A stretch of DNA of 64,000 nucleotides, taken from JAITVB01 sp031553805 (GTDB lineage Bacteria; Bacteroidota; Bacteroidia; Bacteroidales; Rikenellaceae). The stretch covers positions 248,001 through 312,000 of the forward strand of contig JAVBLC010000005.1 of NCBI GenBank assembly GCA_031553805.1, read 5' to 3'. The notes below the pieces were generated by a model. The model saw nothing but the letters and a program-made list of their open reading frames with translations, had not been told where the DNA came from and did no database searches. How positions within the stretch are numbered: the stretch's first letter is position 1; every line of letters begins with the position of its first letter. The translations under genes and the position numbers were made by a program. Shown here piece by piece: positions 1 to 8,614 of this stretch.

Positions 1-832
1 TCTGGTCGGCAGGCAGGTTGAGCTTGCGCAGGGCCACCAGGTCAAGTTTTTGGTCGAGCATGCGCAGCGGCACCTCGTAGATCGTCGGCACGTCGATCGA
101 CTCGACCACTGCGTCGGGATCGACGTTGCAGAACAGGGCCACTTTCTTGCGGATCTCCTCGTTCAGCGGCTGTTCGCTGCGCAGCACGAGGATATCGGGC
201 TGCATCCCGTTCTCGAGCAGCATTTTCACAGAGTGCTGCGTCGGTTTCGTTTTCAGCTCGCCCGAGGCCGACATATAGGGCACCAAGGTCAGGTGGACGC
301 TCAGCGTGTTTCCAACGCCCAGATCGTAACGCAACTGGCGCACGGCCTCGATATACGGCAGGCCCTCGATGTCGCCCACCGTGCCGCCGATCTCGGTGAT
401 CACCACGTCGTAGTGGGTCTTGCTGGCTACCAGTCTGATGCGGCGTTTGATCTCATCCGTAATGTGCGGGATCACCTGCACCGTCTTTCCTAAAAATTCG
501 CCGCGCCGTTCGCGGTTGATCACATTCTGATAAATGCGGCCCGTGGTGACGTTGTTGGCTTTCGACGTGGGACTGTTCGTAAAACGTTCGTAGTGGCCCA
601 GGTCGAGGTCGGCTTCCCAACCGTCGTCGGTCACGTAGCATTCGCCGTGTTCATAGGGGTTGAGCGTCCCCGGGTCGATGTTGATATACGGGTCGAGTTT
701 CTGGTTGGTCACCGAGTAGCCTCGCGATTGCAGCAGCTTGGCCAGCGAGGCCGAGATAATCCCCTTGCCCAGCGAGGAAGCCACACCGCCGGTCACAAAG
801 ATGTATTTTGTTTGTTTGTTCTTGGTTGTCAT
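1..832 (-). CDS. pyrG: CTP synthase, N-terminal part (cut by window start)
   Basis: Makes CTP from UTP, ATP and glutamine, the last step of de novo pyrimidine nucleotide synthesis. About 277 N-terminal residues are visible, beginning MTTKNKQTKYIFVTGG and continuing with the P-loop region GGVASSLGKG and the family blocks LDPYINIDPGTLNPYEHGE and EIGGTVGDIEG of the amidoligase (synthetase) domain. The glutamine amidotransferase half lies outside the window. The start at 832 is the first ATG ahead of the conserved ITGG-type strand. It lies just downstream (minus strand) of the DUF349 gene stop at 842, so the two may be cotranscribed. Confidence 0.97.
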   Translation of the reverse strand, partial: MTTKNKQTKYIFVTGGVASSLGKGIISASLAKLLQSRGYSVTNQKLDPYINIDPGTLNPYEHGECYVTDDGWEADLDLGHYERFTNSPTSKANNVTTGRIYQNVINRERRGEFLGKTVQVIPHITDEIKRRIRLVASKTHYDVVITEIGGTVGDIEGLPYIEAVRQLRYDLGVGNTLSVHLTLVPYMSASGELKTKPTQHSVKMLLENGMQPDILVLRSEQPLNEEIRKKVALFCNVDPDAVVESIDVPTIYEVPLRMLDQKLDLVALRKLNLPADQ

Positions 833-841
833 ATCGGGTCG

Positions 842-2968
842 TTAATTTTCGCTCGGTTGGTTGTCGATCAGGTTGACTTGCTCGATCGTGGCGGCCATCT
901 CTTCCTTGGCGCGGGCAATCTTCTCCTGCACGTCACGGATCATCGCCTCGGCGTTCTTCGACTTGGCGAAGAAACCGATGTTGTTTTCCAACAGGGCGAT
1001 GTCGGCCTCAAGCTGTTTCACCTTATTATATAGGCGGTCGCGCTCGTTGCGGATCGTGCGGCCGGCCTTGTTGTCCTTGAGGTTCGAGATCTTATCGCGG
1101 AAACGCTCAAACTTACGCTCGCGTTCATTCCCCCGTAATTTCGAGAAATGTTCGTCGATTATGGCGCGGTATTCGGCCTGGAGCTTGTCTTTCTCGCGGA
1201 TGGGCACGAAACCGATCTCCGCCCAGCGGCGTTGGAAATCCTTGAGCGTTTCGAAACCTTCCTCGCGGTCGACGATTTCGAACGCTTTTATCTCTTCCAG
1301 CAAATCGCGCTTTTTCTGCAAATTCTCGGCGTACTTGGCGTCGGTTTCCGAAAAATGTTTCGACTTGTTTTCAAAGAACGCGTCGCACGCTTTCCGGAAA
1401 CGTTTCCAAATGGCGTCGGCATGCTTGCGGGGCACGGCGCCGATCTCTTTCCATTGTTTCTGGAGGGCGATCAATTCGTCGGTCGCTTTCTTCCATTCGG
1501 TGCTCTCCTGCAAGGCTTCGGCCTGTTCACACAGGGTCTGCTTGGCCTTCAGGTTCAGGTCCATTTCCGACTTCATGCCGACGTAGAACTCGCGCTTGCT
1601 TTCGAAGAAGCGGTCGCACGCGGCGCGGAAACGTTCGTAGATCTTCGTGTTTTCTTTCTTCGGGGCGAAACCGATCGTTTTCCATACCTTTTGGATTTCG
1701 ATCAATTGTTCGGAAGCTTTTTCCCAGTCCTTTTTCGCCGTAGAAACCAGCGCCGACAACTCTTCAGTCTTGGCGCAAAGTTCCGATTTCAGGTCGAGGT
1801 TGCGGCGCTGTTCGTCCTTGATCCCCTCGAAATAATCCTGGTGGCGTTTATTGATCTTGGAACTCGCCTCGCGGAATCGCTCCCAAAGCTGTTCCTTGTA
1901 TTCGTTGGGTACCGGGCCCGCTTCGCGCCACTGTTCGTGCAACTTTTGCAGCTTGTGGAACGCCGAAATGGCCGACGGTTCGAGGATCAGCGCTTCGGCC
2001 TCCTCGCACAAACGGGTCTTGATCTCGACGTTCTTTTTCAGGTCGAGGTCACGCAACTCGTTGTTTATCTTGATGAAATTGTAGAAATTTTCGACGTGGT
2101 GGTGATACGTTTCCCACAGGTCTTTCACATAAGCCTGGGGCACGGCGCCGGCGTCTTTCCACCGGTTTTGCAGGTCGCGGAACGCCGAGAAAGTCTGATT
2201 CAGCGTTTCGTTGCTATTGATCAGCTCTTTGAGCTCTTCGATCACCTGCAACTTCTTTTTATAATTGTCTTCTTTGCGCTTTTCGGAATCGGCCAGGTAA
2301 GCGTCGCGTTTGCGGCGGTATTCGGCAAAAAGCCCTTTCAGGCGTTCTTCGCTCGCATCGGCCTCTTGCTTGAAATCTTCGATGGCGTTGCCGGCTTCGG
2401 CAAAAATGCGGCGGGCGGCGTCCACCTCCTGACGATAAACTTTATAGAAGGCCACCTTGGCGGCTTCGGCTTCGCGGCGGATCGAGTGCACGGGTTTGCT
2501 TTCGAGCATCTCTTCGAACAGGGCGATGATCTCTTCTTTGGTCTTGCCCAGGTATTCTGCTATCGGGTTTTTCGCGGCCGACTCTTCATTTTCATCGGCT
2601 TCGTCCTGGTGCTCTTCGCCCAGGTCGAATTCGGGGGACGAGGCGTGGAGGTCGGCCTCTTCATCCGAGAAATCTACGTTTTCGACCGGTTGCATCTCTG
2701 CCGATTCGGGGGTTACTTTTTTCTCTTCGGACGGAACTTCGGGGGCAGCCTTTGGCTTGGCCGGGGCACGCTTGGGTTTGGGTGCCGGTGCGGCTTCGGC
2801 CTCTTCCGCGGCTACCGGTTCAGGGAATGGCGTGTCAGCAGGGTCGGCCGCGACGGGTTCCGGGTCGGATGCAGCGGCGGCTTGCTGGGAGGGATTCGGC
2901 GTAGTTTCGGCGCCTGCGGCGTCGAATTGTTCCTCTGGAACAGATTTTTCCAATTCGTTGGTATCCAT
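842..2968 (-). CDS. DUF349 repeat protein with acidic N-terminal tail
   Basis: A 708-residue cytoplasmic protein of unknown molecular function. Residues 1 to about 140 are low complexity, rich in Ala, Pro and Glu. The rest is helical and contains about five DUF349 repeats, each recognisable by a block such as LQKLHEQWREAGPVP or LQKQWKEIGAVPRK followed by a W/Y-x-R-F-R helix. I chose the ATG at 2968 rather than an in-frame ATG at 3091, because a TATCTTTG promoter element lies at 3013-3020, between the two. DUF349 proteins of this build are common in Bacteroidota. No signal peptide or membrane segment is seen. Confidence 0.88.
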   Translation of the reverse strand: MDTNELEKSVPEEQFDAAGAETTPNPSQQAAAASDPEPVAADPADTPFPEPVAAEEAEAAPAPKPKRAPAKPKAAPEVPSEEKKVTPESAEMQPVENVDFSDEEADLHASSPEFDLGEEHQDEADENEESAAKNPIAEYLGKTKEEIIALFEEMLESKPVHSIRREAEAAKVAFYKVYRQEVDAARRIFAEAGNAIEDFKQEADASEERLKGLFAEYRRKRDAYLADSEKRKEDNYKKKLQVIEELKELINSNETLNQTFSAFRDLQNRWKDAGAVPQAYVKDLWETYHHHVENFYNFIKINNELRDLDLKKNVEIKTRLCEEAEALILEPSAISAFHKLQKLHEQWREAGPVPNEYKEQLWERFREASSKINKRHQDYFEGIKDEQRRNLDLKSELCAKTEELSALVSTAKKDWEKASEQLIEIQKVWKTIGFAPKKENTKIYERFRAACDRFFESKREFYVGMKSEMDLNLKAKQTLCEQAEALQESTEWKKATDELIALQKQWKEIGAVPRKHADAIWKRFRKACDAFFENKSKHFSETDAKYAENLQKKRDLLEEIKAFEIVDREEGFETLKDFQRRWAEIGFVPIREKDKLQAEYRAIIDEHFSKLRGNERERKFERFRDKISNLKDNKAGRTIRNERDRLYNKVKQLEADIALLENNIGFFAKSKNAEAMIRDVQEKIARAKEEMAATIEQVNLIDNQPSEN

Positions 2969-3012
2969 AGCACAAAAATTAGGGTCGGCGACACAATCGC
3001 CACGATAATCGA

Positions 3013-3020
3013 CAAAGATA
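3013..3020 (-). promoter_or_regulatory. Bacteroidota -7 element of the DUF349/pyrG promoter
   Basis: Reads TATCTTTG on the minus strand, a perfect match to the TAnnTTTG -7 element. It predicts a leader of roughly 40 nt before the ATG at 2968. No clear TTTG -33 element is present at the expected distance. Confidence 0.6.
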
Positions 3021-3133
3021 TGTTTTTTATTTGTTTTTTCCATAAAAAAAGCATCCCTGGCCTCCTGATTTTTGCCCCGACCGACCGGCAAAAATATAAT
3101 CGAATTTTAATTTCCTTAAACTGTGAATCGTGA

Positions 3134-3141
3134 TATCTTTG
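3134..3141 (+). promoter_or_regulatory. Bacteroidota -7 element of the pectate lyase genes
   Basis: TATCTTTG on the plus strand, 40 nt before the ATG at 3182, divergent from the DUF349 promoter about 115 bp away. The -33 region is AT-rich without a clean TTTG. Confidence 0.6.
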
Positions 3142-3181
3142 TGACAATGAATCATCCCTAAAACTCATCTACCCCAAACCT

Positions 3182-5323
3182 ATGAAAACCAAAATTTTGT
3201 GGGCCTCGTTCCTGTTGCTGTTCCCGACAGGCGCCATCCTTGCCCAGACCCAACCCCAAACTCCGCCGCAAGGCCGCCCGCAACAGGCTCCGCGCAGCTA
3301 CCTCGAAATGCCGTGGAAAGCCGTCGCTACGATGATGCCGGAAGAATGGTACGGTTCGGACGAAGCCAAAGCCACGGCCGACCTGCTGTTGATCCACCAG
3401 CGCTTTTCGGGCGGCTGGACCAAAAACACCAATTTCCACCAGCCCCTTTCGCGCGCCGACAGCTCGGCCACCGTGGAAAACAAACGGTTGATCGACGCTA
3501 CGTTCGATAATGACGGCACGACGACCGAAATACGCTTCCTGGCCAAGGTCTATAAGAAAACCGGCATCTATAAATACCGTAAAGCGATGGAAGACGGCTT
3601 GCTGTTCATCTTCCAGGCACAGTACCCAAACGGCGGCTGGCCGCAGGTGTGGCCGCTCAAACCGGGCTACTACTCCCACATCACGGTCAATGACAACGCG
3701 ATGGTCAACAATATGATCCTGCTGCGCGAAGTGTACGAGAAAGATCCGGCATTCGATTTCCTCGATAATTTCTTCGTCGAACGCAGCCGCGTGGTCTTCG
3801 ACCGGGCCGCGGAGTGCCTGCTCAAGCTGCAGATCGTGAAGAACGGGAAGCCGACCGTGTGGTGCGCCCAACACGACGAATACCATTTTTACCCGGCCAG
3901 CGGACGCAGCTACGAACTCCCGTCATTCAGCGGCGCCGAATCGGTAGGCGTGGTCGAACTGCTGATGAGTTTCGAAGATCCTTCGCCCGAAGTGATCCGC
4001 GCTGTCGACGGCGCCGTCGAATGGTACCGCAGCCACCGGATCGAAGGCATCCGCGTTGAGAACTACACCAACGCCCAAGGCCAACGAGACCGCCACGTGG
4101 TGGAAGACGTCAACGCTCCCGGCACCTGGGGACGTTTCTATGACCTCGATACCGAAAAACCGTTCTTCTGTGACCGCGACGGGGTAAAGAAAACCTCGCT
4201 CGAACAGATCGGCATCGAACGCCGCACCGGTTACAGCTGGTATACCGCTGCCCCGCAGGCCCTGCTCGACGCTTATCCCGCCTGGGCGGCAAAATGGAAA
4301 AAAGTAGCCACAATGGACCGCCGGTGGATGTACGTAGCCACCCAAATGCCGGCCGATTGGTATGGTTCGGCCGAATCGAAGCAGATCGCAGAGAACATCC
4401 TCCTCTACCAACGTCCCGACGGCGGTTGGCCGAAAAACATCGAGATGCACCGCCCGATCAGCGATGAAGTGCGCACCGCCTTGGCCAACAACAGTTCGGA
4501 TTATATGCAGACCCTCGACAACAACGCCACGACGACCGAAATGAAGTTCATGGCCCGGATGTACGGCACGACTAAGGACATCCGTTACCGCAAGTCGTTC
4601 GAACGCGGGCTGGAATGCCTGTTCAAGGCCCAGTATTCCAACGGCGGTTTTCCGCAGTACTATCCGCTGCGCGAGGGCTACTACACCCACATTACCTACA
4701 ATGACGACTGCATGGTCAACATCCTCGAGGTGTTGCGCGATATTTCGACCAAACAACCGCTTTACGCATTCGTCGCCACGCCTGAAAACGTGCGAAAGTC
4801 GAAAGCGGCTTTCGACAAGGGGATCGAGTGTATCCTGAAGACCCAGGTAGTGGTCAATGGCCAACCGACCGTGTGGTGTGCCCAGCACGACGAAGTGACA
4901 CTGGCGCCGACCAATGCCCGCGCCTACGAACTGCCTTCGTTCAGCGGACTGGAATCGACCGGCATCCTGCAACTGCTGATGGAGATCCCCAATCCGTCGA
5001 AAGAGGTGATCGCCTCGGTCAAAGGCGGCGTCAAGTGGCTTGACGACAACAAGATCTCCGGCATCCGCTACGAAGGGTTCACCAATGCCGAAGGCAAGTA
5101 TGACCGTCACGTGGTGAACGACCCGTCGTCCGCTCCGTGGTGGGCCCGCTTCTACGACATCGAAACCGGCAAACCGTTCTTCTGCGGCCGCGACGGGATC
5201 AAACGCGCCACCCTGGCCGAAATCGAACACGAACGCCGCAGCAACTACGGCTGGTACGTGCGCAACCCGCAGGCCATACTGGACGCCTATCCCGCCTGGG
5301 CAACAAAATGGAATGTGAACTAA
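3182..5323 (+). CDS. Secreted tandem-domain pectate lyase, family PL10 x2
   Basis: Predicted to cleave polygalacturonate by beta-elimination outside the cytoplasm. A signal peptide ends near residue 21 (AILAQ). Two full PL10 modules follow, about residues 35-375 and 375-713. Each shows the same order of motifs: MPEEWYGSDEAK or MPADWYGSAESK, a GGW(T/P)KN block, DND/DNNATTTE, YPNGGWPQ or YSNGGFPQYYP, HITxNDxxMVN, PTVWCAQHDE, ELPSFSG, and RRTGYSWY or RRSNYGWY near the end. The PL10 family usually has one such module, so this looks like an internal duplication. A third PL10 gene follows after a 37-bp gap holding a small hairpin (5333-5348). Confidence 0.93.
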   Translation: MKTKILWASFLLLFPTGAILAQTQPQTPPQGRPQQAPRSYLEMPWKAVATMMPEEWYGSDEAKATADLLLIHQRFSGGWTKNTNFHQPLSRADSSATVENKRLIDATFDNDGTTTEIRFLAKVYKKTGIYKYRKAMEDGLLFIFQAQYPNGGWPQVWPLKPGYYSHITVNDNAMVNNMILLREVYEKDPAFDFLDNFFVERSRVVFDRAAECLLKLQIVKNGKPTVWCAQHDEYHFYPASGRSYELPSFSGAESVGVVELLMSFEDPSPEVIRAVDGAVEWYRSHRIEGIRVENYTNAQGQRDRHVVEDVNAPGTWGRFYDLDTEKPFFCDRDGVKKTSLEQIGIERRTGYSWYTAAPQALLDAYPAWAAKWKKVATMDRRWMYVATQMPADWYGSAESKQIAENILLYQRPDGGWPKNIEMHRPISDEVRTALANNSSDYMQTLDNNATTTEMKFMARMYGTTKDIRYRKSFERGLECLFKAQYSNGGFPQYYPLREGYYTHITYNDDCMVNILEVLRDISTKQPLYAFVATPENVRKSKAAFDKGIECILKTQVVVNGQPTVWCAQHDEVTLAPTNARAYELPSFSGLESTGILQLLMEIPNPSKEVIASVKGGVKWLDDNKISGIRYEGFTNAEGKYDRHVVNDPSSAPWWARFYDIETGKPFFCGRDGIKRATLAEIEHERRSNYGWYVRNPQAILDAYPAWATKWNVN

Positions 5324-5360
5324 ATCCGCGACCCTGGCCACAGCCAGGCCTGCCTATAGC

Positions 5361-6470
5361 ATGACCCTCCTGACCTTAAAAAAGCTTGTGGCTACGGCTG
5401 CCGCCCTGCTCCTGACAGCGGCGGCCGTGGCACAAACCCCTGCCGTGGGACGCTCGTGGAAAACTGTCGCCACCGGAATGCCAGAGGCGTGGTACGGCAC
5501 CGCCGAGGCGGTCGCCATCGCCGAAAACGTGCTGCTCTATCAGCGCAATACCGGCGGCTGGTACAAAAACACGGCGATGCAGATGCCCCTGAGCATCGAG
5601 CAAAAGTCGCGGGTGATCCGCGACAAGACCAACCGCGACGACTCGACCTTCGACAACGACGCCACGACCACCGAAATGACCTTCCTGGCCCGGGTGTTCA
5701 ACAAGACGGGCGACGTCCGCTACCGCGACGCCTTTCTGGAAGGGTTGGATTATATTCTCGAGGCTCAGTATGACAATGGTGGCTGGCCGCAATATTATCC
5801 GGTGCGTTACGGCTATCCCTATTGCTCGTACATTACGTACAACGACAACATGATGGTCAACGTGATGACGCTGCTGCGGGGGATTTTTGAACGCGATCCG
5901 CTCTATGTTTTCGCGGCGACACCCGATGTGGTGCGACAGGCCCGGGTGGCGTTCGACCGGGGGGTAGACTGCATCCTGAAAACGCAGGTGATCGTCGACG
6001 GACATCCGACCGTGTGGTGTGCCCAACACGACAAAGACACGCTCAAACCGGCCGGTGGGCGGGCGTTCGAGTTGCCTTCGCTCACCGGGTCGGAATCGGC
6101 CGGGGTGATGCTGCTCCTGATGAGCCTGCCCGACCCATCGGACGAGGTAAGGCAGGCGATCGAGGGCGCTGCGGCGTGGTTCAACACCCACAAGATCGAG
6201 GGAATGAAAATAGAAACGTTTCAGAATGAACAGGGGCAGCCCGACCGGCGGATCGTTCCTGCGCCGGGCGCTCCTTGGCTATGGGCGCGATTTTACGATC
6301 TCGAAACGGGCGAACCGTTTTTCTGCAACTCGCTCGGGCAACGCAAGGAAAGTCTGGCCGAGATCAATTACGAACGCCGCAATGGATACGCCTGGTACGG
6401 CGAATGGGGGCAGGCCGCACTCGATGAGTATCGGCGCTGGGCCAAGCTCTATCCTAAAGAGAGTTTATAG
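5361..6470 (+). CDS. Secreted pectate lyase, family PL10
   Basis: A 369-residue single-module PL10 protein with a signal peptide (cleavage after AAAVAQ, near residue 25). It carries the family motifs MPEAWYGTAEA, FDNDATTTEM, YDNGGWPQYYP, YITYNDNMMVN, PTVWCAQHD and RRNGYAWYGEWGQ. It has the same motif order as both modules of the preceding gene, so the two genes give three related lyase modules, probably on one transcript from the promoter at 3134. The expected product is unsaturated oligogalacturonides for import. No SusC/SusD pair is in the window, so the rest of the pectin uptake system must lie elsewhere. Confidence 0.93.
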   Translation: MTLLTLKKLVATAAALLLTAAAVAQTPAVGRSWKTVATGMPEAWYGTAEAVAIAENVLLYQRNTGGWYKNTAMQMPLSIEQKSRVIRDKTNRDDSTFDNDATTTEMTFLARVFNKTGDVRYRDAFLEGLDYILEAQYDNGGWPQYYPVRYGYPYCSYITYNDNMMVNVMTLLRGIFERDPLYVFAATPDVVRQARVAFDRGVDCILKTQVIVDGHPTVWCAQHDKDTLKPAGGRAFELPSLTGSESAGVMLLLMSLPDPSDEVRQAIEGAAAWFNTHKIEGMKIETFQNEQGQPDRRIVPAPGAPWLWARFYDLETGEPFFCNSLGQRKESLAEINYERRNGYAWYGEWGQAALDEYRRWAKLYPKESL

Positions 6471-6484
6471 AAGGGATCTGATTA

Positions 6485-6512
6485 AGTACGGCGGGCTTAA
6501 GCCCGCCGTACT
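6485..6512 (+). terminator. Rho-independent terminator of the pectate lyase operon
   Basis: A perfect 28-nt palindrome with 14-nt arms (arm AGTACGGCGGGCTT), followed by ATTTTTG, 15 nt after the PL10 stop codon. Confidence 0.8.
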
Positions 6513-6605
6513 ATTTTTGGCCAATGCACGAGAGATTTTTATGCATCGAAAGGCAACCTCTAAAGGGCCGGATCCTGCATAAAAATCTCAGGGAGTATGG
6601 CCCTC

Positions 6606-6703
6606 GCGCTTTTTCCTTTGAGGAGACTGCCGCTTTTTATAAAAAGCGGCGCAAAAATTTTTCTGGAAAACTTCGTTTTCCTGGGGTGACCTTGCTTTGA
6701 AAA
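6606..6703 (+). repeat. Two-hairpin dispersed repeat, copy 1
   Basis: About 98 bp between the convergent PL10 and nucleoside kinase genes. It holds a perfect palindrome at 6629-6650 (arm GCCGCTTTTTA) and a second hairpin at 6665-6681 (arms GGAAAAC and GTTTTCC, loop TTC), ending in GGTGACCTTGCTTTGAAAA. A second copy lies inverted at 34137-34234, with compensatory changes in both stems. The stretch 6513-6605 before it contains an inverted pair around GATTTTTATGCAT and nothing that looks coding. Confidence 0.75.
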
Positions 6704-6737
6704 TCCCCCTGTGTGGGGACGCGCCGGGGACGCACCA

Positions 6738-8408
6738 CTATTCGTAAGCAAAGCTGCTCCCGCCCACAAACTCGCGCAGGATCGACGTCGGCGGCAACTC
6801 CTGGTCCGACACCGGAATAAAATGATCCAGGAAACTCAGCAACCGCCGCGCTTCACCATACTCGGGCACAATGTCCGGCACCTCGTGCAACAACGGTTCT
6901 GCATAATTCTTCAACACCGATAACTCATAAAACAACGCCGAATTGAACATCACGTCGGCCTGCTCCTGGTATGGGAAAATATGTTTGTCCTCGCCCCGGC
7001 GCACGCTCTGCCAACGACGGATGGTCGCCGTGGCGTTGTTGTTCCGAAAGCGGTTGTCGCGCACCATCCGGCGGATCAGCCGGGTGTCGGTAGTCGAGAT
7101 GCGGGTCGTGTTGTCCATCGAGAGCGTGGTGAGCGCCGAGATGTAAATGCCAAACTTGTGGGCCGCATCGACCGAAGCGGTCAACTCGGGATTGAGCGCA
7201 TGAATGCCTTCGACGATCAGCACCGACCGCTCGTTGAGCTGCAGCCGGAAGCTATTGGGCACACAAGCCCCCTGAATAAAGTCGTAACGCGGCATCGACA
7301 CCTCTTTCCCACCGAGCAGTTCGATCAGGTCGGCGTTAAACTTACTGAGATCGAGCGCTTCGAGCGCCTCGTAGTCATGTTCGCCGGCCTCGTCGAGCGG
7401 CGTCTTGTCGCGGTCGACGAAATAGTTGTCCAACGACACCATCACGGGCTGCAGGCCAAGGATGCGCAACTGGATGTCGAGGCGCATGCTGAACGTCGTT
7501 TTCCCGCTCGACGACGGCCCCGAAACGAGGATCAGTTTCACACCGTCCTTGTGGTGTTTTTCGTGGATCGTGTCGGCAATGTTTCCGAGTTTTTTTTCAT
7601 GGAACGATTCGGCAATTTTTATCAGTTCGCTCGCCTTGCCCCCGATGATCTTTTCGTTGAGCGCACCGATGGTCGAAACGCTGAGGATATCGACCCAGTC
7701 CTTGTATTCATGAAAAATATCGAACATCTTGGTCTGCGGGATCATCTTTTCGAGCTGCGTCGGATCGGTGCGCTGCGGGATAGCCAAATAAAAACCGTCG
7801 AAATACTTGCGCACGTCGAACAGGTGGATAAAACCGGTCGAGGGGGCCAGCGCCCCGTAGAAAAATCCGGGCAGGTCGGCCAACGTGTCGACCATCACAT
7901 AGAGGTGCGGCCGCGTTTCCATCAACGAGATCTTATCGGAGAAGCCGAATTGGCGGTACAACTCCTCGGCCTCTTCGCGCAGCATCCGCTGGCCGACGAT
8001 CGGAATATTCTGGGCGATCAACTCCTGCATCCGGACCTTGATCCGTTCGACAGCTTCGGCGGGCAGGTTCTCCATCCCCTCGATCTCACAGTAAAACCCT
8101 TTAGCGACAGAATGTTTTATCTTGAGGGCGTGACCGGGAAAAAGGTCGACCACGGCTTTGTTAAGCACAAAAAAGAGGGTGCGCTGGTAGACCCGCATCC
8201 CCTCGAAATGGGTGATGTCGATGAAACGGATCGAAACGGGACTGAACACGCGGTAGCCCAGCTCCCAAAGCGTGTTGTTGACGTAAGCGGCCAGAAAAGG
8301 TTGTGAATTATTGAGCGACAGCATATTGAGCACATCCTGGAGGTTTTTTCCCATCTCGACGAAGAGGCTCTTGCCGGTGTTTTCGCAAATGACTTTTACG
8401 GTATCCAT
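6738..8408 (-). CDS. Nucleoside (uridine-type) kinase with ThrRS-like N-terminal domain
   Basis: A 556-residue protein. The N-terminal part resembles the editing-like second domain of threonyl-tRNA synthetase. The C-terminal part is a P-loop uridine/phosphoribulokinase-type kinase with Walker A GPSSSGKTT at about residues 297-305. This fusion is common in Bacteroidota and Firmicutes and is annotated as nucleoside kinase. The substrate is inferred, not shown. The ATG at 8408 (MDTVKVIC) is preferred over the upstream in-frame ATG at 8462. A TATCTTGC sequence upstream is only a weak promoter candidate. It faces rpsA divergently. Confidence 0.88.
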   Translation of the reverse strand: MDTVKVICENTGKSLFVEMGKNLQDVLNMLSLNNSQPFLAAYVNNTLWELGYRVFSPVSIRFIDITHFEGMRVYQRTLFFVLNKAVVDLFPGHALKIKHSVAKGFYCEIEGMENLPAEAVERIKVRMQELIAQNIPIVGQRMLREEAEELYRQFGFSDKISLMETRPHLYVMVDTLADLPGFFYGALAPSTGFIHLFDVRKYFDGFYLAIPQRTDPTQLEKMIPQTKMFDIFHEYKDWVDILSVSTIGALNEKIIGGKASELIKIAESFHEKKLGNIADTIHEKHHKDGVKLILVSGPSSSGKTTFSMRLDIQLRILGLQPVMVSLDNYFVDRDKTPLDEAGEHDYEALEALDLSKFNADLIELLGGKEVSMPRYDFIQGACVPNSFRLQLNERSVLIVEGIHALNPELTASVDAAHKFGIYISALTTLSMDNTTRISTTDTRLIRRMVRDNRFRNNNATATIRRWQSVRRGEDKHIFPYQEQADVMFNSALFYELSVLKNYAEPLLHEVPDIVPEYGEARRLLSFLDHFIPVSDQELPPTSILREFVGGSSFAYE

Positions 8409-8520
8409 AAATTGTTGTATGTGTGAATCGAGGGCAAGATACGCATAATCCCCGAAAGTCACACCGCCCGATGTACCGAAAAAACGTCCCGAAATGCGGC
8501 GGCAAAAAGCACGAAAAGTA

Positions 8521-8551
8521 TTTGAATATCACAAAAAAAGCGTTACCTTTG
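8521..8551 (+). promoter_or_regulatory. rpsA promoter, complete Bacteroidota consensus
   Basis: TTTG at 8521-8524, a 19-nt spacer, then TACCTTTG at 8544-8551. This is the textbook TTTG-N19-TAnnTTTG arrangement and the best example in the window. The leader to the rpsA ATG is about 57 nt. Confidence 0.8.
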
Positions 8552-8614
8552 CCCCGCTCTTTGAAGCACTCTACAAATAATGTCTAACTTATTCAGTACC
8601 AAAAACAAACAACA

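Noticed and set aside
6471..6737. Possible insertion sequence remnant suggested by inverted repeats
   Set aside because: No transposase fragment or target duplication is seen. A terminator plus the two-hairpin repeat explain the structure.
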